Source of the DNA: CANJUD01 sp043750035
GTDB lineage: Bacteria > Bacteroidota > Bacteroidia > UKL13-3
DNA length: 10,813 nucleotides
Reading direction: 5' to 3'
Assembly: GCA_043750035.1 (NCBI GenBank)
Contig: JAYVCI010000255.1
Coordinates: 1-10,813, forward strand
The number at the start of each line of letters is the position of its first letter. Within the stretch, counting starts at the first letter, position 1. The notes beneath the pieces were generated by a model, which saw only the letters and a program-made list of their open reading frames with translations, was not told the DNA's origin and did not search any database. Shown here in pieces: positions 6,806 to 10,813 of the stretch. The position numbers were made by a program, and so were the translations under genes.

Positions 6806-7876
6806 ATGACCGATACTACAGAATTATTTGACATGCAGAAAATGATGGCCGACATGAGCCAGACCGCTGCTAAAATTATGAAGGGCTACGAAACCCTACA
6901 AAACATTGATGAAGTTGAAATTGGTACCACACCCAAAAACTTGGTATGGCAAAGTGACAAAGTGAAAATGTACCACTACCAACGTGATACAAAAGCAAAA
7001 ACTACTATTCCTGTTTTGGTATCGTTTGCGTTGCTTAACCGCCACGATGTGCTGGACATACAACCCGACCGCAGCTTGATGAAAAAATTGCTGGACGAGG
7101 GACTGGATGTATATATAATGGACTGGGGCTACCCCAGCAAACAAGACCGTTACCTAACGATGGAAGATTATATACTTGGGTATATGGATGATGCCATTAA
7201 CTTTTTGCGTAAAAGCACGGGCAATGATAAGATACACAAAATGGGAATATGCCAAGGTGGTACTTTCTCGATGATATATGCAAGTATATTCCCTGAAAAA
7301 ATACAATCGCTCACAACTTATGTGGCTCCCTACGACTTTAGCACCAAGGCCTGCATGCTGTTTAACTGGACAAAAGATATAGACGTGGACACGATGGTGG
7401 ACACCATGGGTATAATACCTGCTGATATGCTGAACCAGGCTTTCGGTATGTTGAAACCTAGTATGGAAGTGAGCAAATATATGGGTTTGATGGACTCGAT
7501 GGAAGACAAAGAAAAAATAATGGCCTTCCTACGCATGGAAAAATGGAAAGCCGATTGTCCCGATATTCCTGGTGAGTTGTTCCGTAAGTATATAAAAGAT
7601 TTGTTCCGTGATAATAAACTTATTAAAGGCGAATTTGAACTTGGCCCATACAAAGTGGATTTGAAAAATATGACTGCTCCTTTCCTAAATGTATATGCTA
7701 CACAGGATAATATAATACCCAACGAATCTACCCTTGGAATTGAGGGGAAACTAGGTACCAAAGACGTTACCTCCTACCCTTTCCCCGGCGGGCATATAGG
7801 TGTGTTTGTAGGTGGCAAATCGCAAAAAGAACTAGGTCCTGCGGTGGCTAAGTGGGTTATTGAACATAGTAGTTAG
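6806..7876 (+). CDS. phaC: Class III-type poly(R)-hydroxyalkanoate synthase catalytic subunit PhaC
   Basis: Polymerises (R)-3-hydroxyacyl-CoA into polyhydroxyalkanoate at the granule surface. The 356-residue alpha/beta-hydrolase fold has the length of class III PhaC (about 355), far shorter than class I/II (about 560-600). The lipase-like box is GICQGG with the nucleophile at C149, the same number as in the Allochromatium vinosum enzyme; the remaining catalytic residues are D301 in YATQDNIIP and H330 in PGGHIGVFVGG, matching the known Asp and His to within one residue. YVAPYDF (172-178) and the conserved DWGYP segment (106-110) also fit the family. Class III enzymes work as a heteromer with PhaE, and biosynthesis needs phaA/phaB or an equivalent, none of which is in the window. 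It has its own promoter 10 bases upstream and is followed by a convergent gene, so it is a single-gene unit. The start at 6806 fits family length and the promoter. Confidence 0.92.
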   Translation: MTDTTELFDMQKMMADMSQTAAKIMKGYETLQNIDEVEIGTTPKNLVWQSDKVKMYHYQRDTKAKTTIPVLVSFALLNRHDVLDIQPDRSLMKKLLDEGLDVYIMDWGYPSKQDRYLTMEDYILGYMDDAINFLRKSTGNDKIHKMGICQGGTFSMIYASIFPEKIQSLTTYVAPYDFSTKACMLFNWTKDIDVDTMVDTMGIIPADMLNQAFGMLKPSMEVSKYMGLMDSMEDKEKIMAFLRMEKWKADCPDIPGELFRKYIKDLFRDNKLIKGEFELGPYKVDLKNMTAPFLNVYATQDNIIPNESTLGIEGKLGTKDVTSYPFPGGHIGVFVGGKSQKELGPAVAKWVIEHSS

Positions 7877-7920
7877 TTGTCTGTTGGCATATCTTGGTTT
7901 TCAGTTGCTGTAAGTAATAC

Positions 7921-7934
7921 GATAACCGATAACC
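7921..7934 (+). repeat. GATAAC-type short repeat downstream of phaC
   Basis: GATAACCGATAACC, a tandem pair of GATAACC, related to the copy at 6732-6745. It lies in the 71-bp gap between the convergent stops of phaC and the protease gene. No intrinsic terminator is evident in that gap. Confidence 0.35.
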
Positions 7935-7947
7935 TGATACTAAACCC

Positions 7948-8688
7948 CTATTTCCCCCCATTCGACTTCAAATCGCTCAAACAGTTTGCATCTAAGGTTG
8001 GGATATTGCCTGTAAGCAAGAACCCAAGAACATCTGTAGTTTCCACCGAAAAGTACATCAAACAATTTTTATTATTACAATGTGCCCCATTGGGGGAATC
8101 CTTGTGGTTGGTTTGCATAGCAGTGCCCACATCCACCAAACCCATAATATGTCCAAACTCATGCTCAAGAACTGTTGCAGTTAACTTGGTTCTGCTGGTT
8201 TGCCCCACATTTCCTGAATTGTCGTTAATGGTTTTGCCAAACAAACACATTGAAGTATTGTTATAAGCAACCCCCAACACCTTGCCATCTGTGTATTCCC
8301 CATTGGTAAACAGGAAATATACCCCCAGCTCTTTGCCTGAAGTAAAAACGGTTCGGTTGTTTTTTTCCAAATCTGCCACTTGCTGCACCGAAAGAGCAGC
8401 ATTTGTAGATGCAGGGATTTCTTTTTGAACAATGGTGATGCCTCCTGATTTGTTGAGCCTGGCAGATAAAAAATCTTTGAGCAGGTTAACGGCACCGGCA
8501 TCGGGAGCAAAACCTGTCATATACTGTATCTCTATTTTTACTGATGTATATTTAGTGTTACTGAGCAAATCATTGGCAGACCCTCCCACTCCTTTATTAT
8601 TTGAATAACTAGTGGAACTGTTCCTATTACAAAAAGGCAAAAAAATAACTCCTAAAGCCAAAACTATTACTATATACTTATTTTTCAT
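7948..8688 (-). CDS. Exported metzincin-like zinc metalloprotease (probable lipoprotein)
   Basis: A 246-residue protein with N-terminal hydrophobic segment (residues 4-18) ending LPFC at 17-20; Cys20 followed by NRNSSTS and a Ser/Asn/Gly linker suggests lipid anchoring, though Phe before the Cys is atypical for a lipobox. The catalytic zinc motif is HEFGHIMGLVD at 176-186 (His176, Glu177, His180, Gly183). A Met-turn-like CLMYF follows, with Met211, preceded by H203-C204-x4-C209. That makes it a metzincin-type zincin: HExxHxxG plus Met-turn. The third zinc ligand could be Asp186 (snapalysin-like), His195 or His203. I recall similar proteins with G-x-HC-x4-CLMY in other Bacteroidota, annotated as membrane metalloproteases, but cannot verify this. 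Substrate unknown. It faces phaC tail to tail and diverges from the arfB-like gene, with its own promoter box 17 bases upstream. Confidence 0.82.
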   Translation of the reverse strand: MKNKYIVIVLALGVIFLPFCNRNSSTSYSNNKGVGGSANDLLSNTKYTSVKIEIQYMTGFAPDAGAVNLLKDFLSARLNKSGGITIVQKEIPASTNAALSVQQVADLEKNNRTVFTSGKELGVYFLFTNGEYTDGKVLGVAYNNTSMCLFGKTINDNSGNVGQTSRTKLTATVLEHEFGHIMGLVDVGTAMQTNHKDSPNGAHCNNKNCLMYFSVETTDVLGFLLTGNIPTLDANCLSDLKSNGGK

Positions 8689-8705
8689 ACTTATAATTTT
8701 TTATG

Positions 8706-8713
8706 CAAAGTTA
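8706..8713 (-). promoter_or_regulatory. Bacteroidota minus-7 promoter element of the metalloprotease gene
   Basis: On the minus strand TAACTTTG matches TAnnTTTG exactly and is followed by C. It ends 17 bases before the start codon (8688), predicting a leader of about 10-13 bases. A correctly spaced TTG is not visible. Confidence 0.5.
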
Positions 8714-8784
8714 TACAAATGTTTTGTGAAAAAGATAATTTTAAGAAAAGATATATGGTCAGTTGTTATACCAATTTTTACATC

Positions 8785-8869
8785 AAAATAGTCCAATCCC
8801 TCCCGATAGCTATCCTATCGGGACTATTTTGAACTTTAGTCCCGATAGGTCGGGAGTAATGCCGACCTA
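8785..8869. repeat. Cluster of nested inverted repeats (TCCCGATAG family)
   Basis: Four overlapping inverted pairs: outer AAAATAGTCC (8785-8794) with GGACTATTTT (8821-8830); TCCCGATAG (8801-8809) with CTATCGGGA (8815-8823); TCCCGA (8840-8845) with TCGGGA (8850-8855); and TAGGTCGG (8846-8853) with CCGACCTA (8862-8869). Mutually exclusive hairpins are possible. The cluster sits between two divergently transcribed genes, where a terminator would not be needed, so a dispersed palindromic (REP- or MITE-like) element is the better guess. Similar TCCCGATAG-CTATCGGGA palindromes occur in Bacteroidota intergenic DNA, from memory. Confidence 0.65.
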
Positions 8870-8949
8870 GTAGCTGTTTAGGCCACTTGCAAAAAAATAT
8901 TTATTGGCCTAATACAGATACGGTTTCGGTATAAATCGTAATTCCGCCG

Positions 8950-8957
8950 TATTTTTG
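8950..8957 (+). promoter_or_regulatory. Bacteroidota minus-7 promoter element of the arfB-like gene
   Basis: TATTTTTG matches TAnnTTTG exactly and is followed by C; it ends 8 bases before the ATG at 8966, predicting a nearly leaderless mRNA (about 1-4 bases). Confidence 0.5.
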
Positions 8958-8965
8958 CCCCTGCA

Positions 8966-9355
8966 ATGAAAGACCTCTCCACCGAATTTGAATTTATCAC
9001 CAGTCGCAGTGGTGGCAAGGGCGGGCAGAATGTAAATAAGGTTTCTACCAAGGTAGAGTTGCGTTTCCCGCTAACAAATTCAGCATTGCTAACTGATGAA
9101 GAGAAGCAACTGATAACCGAAAAACTTTTGGCCCGAATTAATTCAGAAGGAACACTGCGGGTAGTTTCCCAAACAGAGCGAAGCCAATTGGGCAACAAAG
9201 AAAAATGTATTAAAAAGTTTTATGCATTGATAGAAAAAGCTCTTACCAAACAAAAACCCAGAAAAGCTACCCGACCCTCTCGCTCATCAGTAGAATCAAG
9301 GCTGCAGGACAAGAAAATCGTTTCTGAAAAAAAGCAGAACAGGAAAAGTATATAA
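8966..9355 (+). CDS. arfB: ArfB-like peptidyl-tRNA hydrolase / class I release-factor domain (ribosome rescue)
   Basis: Releases nascent peptide from ribosomes stalled at the end of a truncated mRNA. The 129-residue protein lacks codon-recognition domains and consists of the catalytic GGQ domain plus a basic tail, as in ArfB (YaeJ) and mitochondrial ICT1. The catalytic motif is SRSGGKGGQNVNKVSTKVEL, with GGQ at residues 19-21 and the downstream NKVST conserved in the family. The C-terminal 35 residues (KQKPRKATRPSR... to the end) are Lys/Arg-rich, matching the tail that threads into the empty mRNA channel. Length fits ArfB (about 130-140). The start at 8966 is fixed by the promoter box 8 bases upstream and by the family N-terminus. 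Single gene; sdhC begins 105 bases downstream behind its own promoter. It is divergent from the protease gene. The unlikely alternative is another small RF-like hydrolase. Confidence 0.88.
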   Translation: MKDLSTEFEFITSRSGGKGGQNVNKVSTKVELRFPLTNSALLTDEEKQLITEKLLARINSEGTLRVVSQTERSQLGNKEKCIKKFYALIEKALTKQKPRKATRPSRSSVESRLQDKKIVSEKKQNRKSI

Positions 9356-9429
9356 TCTACCATAACCCCCGAAATCATTGATAGCTAAACTATTTTAAAA
9401 TAAGCAGGTGTAAATTGAAGATTATATAA

Positions 9430-9437
9430 TAGTTTCG
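9430..9437 (+). promoter_or_regulatory. Probable promoter element of sdhC
   Basis: TAGTTTCG matches TAnnTTTG except for C in place of the last T, a variant that is common in the phylum as far as I recall. It ends 23 bases before the ATG at 9461, giving a leader near 17 bases. The 105-bp gap upstream also contains a 12-bp AT palindrome (9391-9402) of doubtful meaning. Confidence 0.4.
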
Positions 9438-9460
9438 CGGCAAAATTTTAGATACTTAAA

Positions 9461-10417
9461 ATGAATTGGTTTACAAAAGCTTTTACTTCCAGCCTAGGCC
9501 GAAAATGGGTGATGTCGCTCTCGGGTTTGTTCATGTGCCTCTTTTTAGTGGTGCATGTTTCGGGCAATTTTCAGTTGTTTAAAGATGATGCGGGCTATGC
9601 CTTTAACACATATACCGTCTTCATGATCCACAACCCGATCATCAAAACTATATCCTATTTATTGTATGCAACCATATTGATTCATATCATACAGTCTTTG
9701 GTACTTACTTTACAAAACCGTGCTGCCCGTCCTCAACCATACACTTATAACAAGCCCGAAAAGAGCAGTACCTGGAGCAGCCGCAACATGGGCATCTTGG
9801 GCACAGTGCTGTTGGTTTTCTTAGTAATCCATTTCGCTGACTTTTGGTTTAAGTACAAGTTCGGTGAAGTAAAATATAAAAACTATTATAGTATAAAGTA
9901 TGAAGGTGAAACTCATATTTTTTATAGTAAAGACAGTGCCGAATCATACCACAAAATGTATAGTGCCGAAGGTGTTTTTATCCAAAAAATAAAAAGCAAG
10001 GGGATTGATTTGCAGGATCGTGAGATGATGCAAAAACTGCAAGCCGAGAATCCTGGCATGATGCAACAACTTCAACAGGAATTCACAGCCTTTAGCTCAA
10101 ATTATATTGGCCCAGAAGAAATAAAAACTGAAGCCGTCAAGGATTTATACCTCGAAGTGAAACTTGCTTTCCAACAACCTTTGTATGTTATTTTTTATCT
10201 ACTGGCTCTGCTCGCCCTCTCCTACCATTTGGTTCATGGCTTCCAATCAGCCTGGCAAAGTATAGGCGTGCACCACCGCAAATATGTTCCTGTCATTAAA
10301 GCATTCGGATGGTTTTTCTCCATCGTTATACCTGCCGGTTTTGCCGCCATGCCCATTTACTTTTTGCTAGACTATATGAACCACGATGGCTTATTGGATT
10401 GGAGTAGGTTTTTTTAA
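9461..10417 (+). CDS. sdhC: Succinate dehydrogenase/fumarate reductase cytochrome b subunit (Bacteroidota SdhC) with extended loop
   Basis: Membrane anchor of complex II, passing electrons between the flavoprotein/iron-sulfur subunits and menaquinone through two b haems. Five membrane helices are visible at about 16-38, 64-84, 109-131, 238-258 and 280-304, as in the single-subunit b558-type anchors of Wolinella and Bacillus. Candidate haem ligands are H32 (VVHVSGN), H75 (LIHIIQ), H124 (VIHFADF) and H256 or H259 (YHLVHG). The N-terminus SSLGRKWVMSLSGLF is typical. The 318 residues exceed the usual length of about 220-240: the loop between helices III and IV (about 132-237) is roughly 80 residues longer than expected, hydrophilic, and contains a Met/Gln/Glu-rich probable coiled-coil or helix (187-209). 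By Wolinella topology this loop faces the periplasm. sdhA and sdhB do not follow; a methyltransferase gene does, 11 bp later. Confidence 0.92.
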   Translation: MNWFTKAFTSSLGRKWVMSLSGLFMCLFLVVHVSGNFQLFKDDAGYAFNTYTVFMIHNPIIKTISYLLYATILIHIIQSLVLTLQNRAARPQPYTYNKPEKSSTWSSRNMGILGTVLLVFLVIHFADFWFKYKFGEVKYKNYYSIKYEGETHIFYSKDSAESYHKMYSAEGVFIQKIKSKGIDLQDREMMQKLQAENPGMMQQLQQEFTAFSSNYIGPEEIKTEAVKDLYLEVKLAFQQPLYVIFYLLALLALSYHLVHGFQSAWQSIGVHHRKYVPVIKAFGWFFSIVIPAGFAAMPIYFLLDYMNHDGLLDWSRFF

Positions 10418-10428
10418 TATAAAACAAT

Positions 10429-10813
10429 ATGATACGTAGAACCCTTTCTGAACTTAAAGCAAGAATATTTGGCATCAAATATAAAGTGCTAAATGAAAAA
10501 TTTATGGGCAATGACCTTAAGCTTTACGAACGTACCATTCGCAAAGCAGATAAGGACGATGCGTGGTTTTATGAATTGGTAAAACGAAGCAATTGTTTCT
10601 TCGATATAGGTGCCAATGTGGGATCCACGGCTATTTATGCCAAGGCGAACAACAGGAACAAAAAAGTATTATTGGTAGATCCCAACTTGGAAGCATTGAC
10701 TATAGCATATAAAAATTTGATGATGAATGAGATGGGACTGAACAGTCAGTTTTTTTGTGGTTTCGTTTCTGACAAGTTGGGGGATAAAGTAAAGTTTTAT
10801 ACCATCGGAATAG
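10429..10813 (+). CDS. FkbM-family SAM-dependent methyltransferase, 3' end outside window
   Basis: The first 128 codons of an open frame running off the right edge. Motif I of class I methyltransferases is FFDIGANVGSTAIY at residues 57-70, the SAM-binding loop in the form typical of FkbM (FxDIGAN-G); the acidic residue ending strand 2 is D84 in LLVDPNLEAL, with FkbM-like Asn/Leu/Glu following. The N-terminal 45 residues are charged and helical. FkbM-type enzymes O-methylate sugars of polysaccharides or natural products; the acceptor here cannot be told. The ATG at 10429 starts 11 bases after the sdhC stop in an AT-rich spacer without a clear ribosome binding site, so co-transcription with sdhC is likely, though the two have no evident functional link. 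Confidence 0.85.
   Translation, partial: MIRRTLSELKARIFGIKYKVLNEKFMGNDLKLYERTIRKADKDDAWFYELVKRSNCFFDIGANVGSTAIYAKANNRNKKVLLVDPNLEALTIAYKNLMMNEMGLNSQFFCGFVSDKLGDKVKFYTIGI

Noticed and set aside
7877..8266. Plus-strand frame of 129 codons directly after the phaC stop
   Set aside because: It is antisense to the zinc protease, whose HExxH and Met-turn motifs are intact; the frame shows no domain and starts at the base after the phaC stop only by chance.
1..10813. CRISPR array, tRNA, rRNA, integrase or phage module
   Set aside because: No regularly spaced repeats, no cloverleaf or rRNA-like stretch and no recombinase or phage protein could be recognised on either strand.

Overview
The window reads as chromosomal DNA of a Bacteroidota bacterium, probably an aquatic or environmental member of the Sphingobacteriia/Chitinophagia/Cytophagia breadth. 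Pointers are the AT-rich composition, an RRM protein with a glycine-rich tail, a Bacteroidota-type SdhC, a very long YwqK/MORN-like repeat protein with an AHS-Q signal-peptide end, weak Shine-Dalgarno sequences, and repeated TAnnTTTG-like promoter elements (the Bacteroidota sigma-A minus-7 box) just before start codons. No rRNA, tRNA, CRISPR array, transposase or phage gene was found.

Layout, left to right: (1) the C-terminal ~612 codons of a CPC-type heavy-metal P1B-ATPase running in from the left edge; (2) a 309-bp gene-free gap; (3) a small RRM RNA-binding protein followed by a good intrinsic terminator and then a G/C-rich palindromic repeat; (4) an RmlD-like NAD(P)-dependent SDR sugar-nucleotide reductase; (5) a 986-residue, markedly AT-rich, exported protein made of degenerate YwqK/MORN-type repeats; (6) an intergenic block of small repeats, including a G-quadruplex-type motif on the minus strand, leading into (7) a class III-type polyhydroxyalkanoate synthase catalytic subunit (PhaC); (8) convergent to it, on the minus strand, a small exported or lipid-anchored metzincin-like zinc protease; (9) a divergent region with nested inverted repeats; (10) an ArfB-like ribosome-rescue hydrolase; (11) a succinate dehydrogenase cytochrome b subunit (SdhC) with an unusually long hydrophilic loop; (12) 11 bp later, the start of an FkbM-type SAM methyltransferase cut by the right edge.

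The genes do not form one obvious pathway. They look like separate single-gene units with their own promoters, except the likely sdhC-methyltransferase pair. I do not see a convincing new multi-gene system. The points most worth checking are the solitary phaC with a G4-type motif at its promoter, the inserted loop in SdhC and its separation from sdhAB, the mixed zinc-site signature of the protease, the near-leaderless promoter arrangement of several genes, and the repeat elements.
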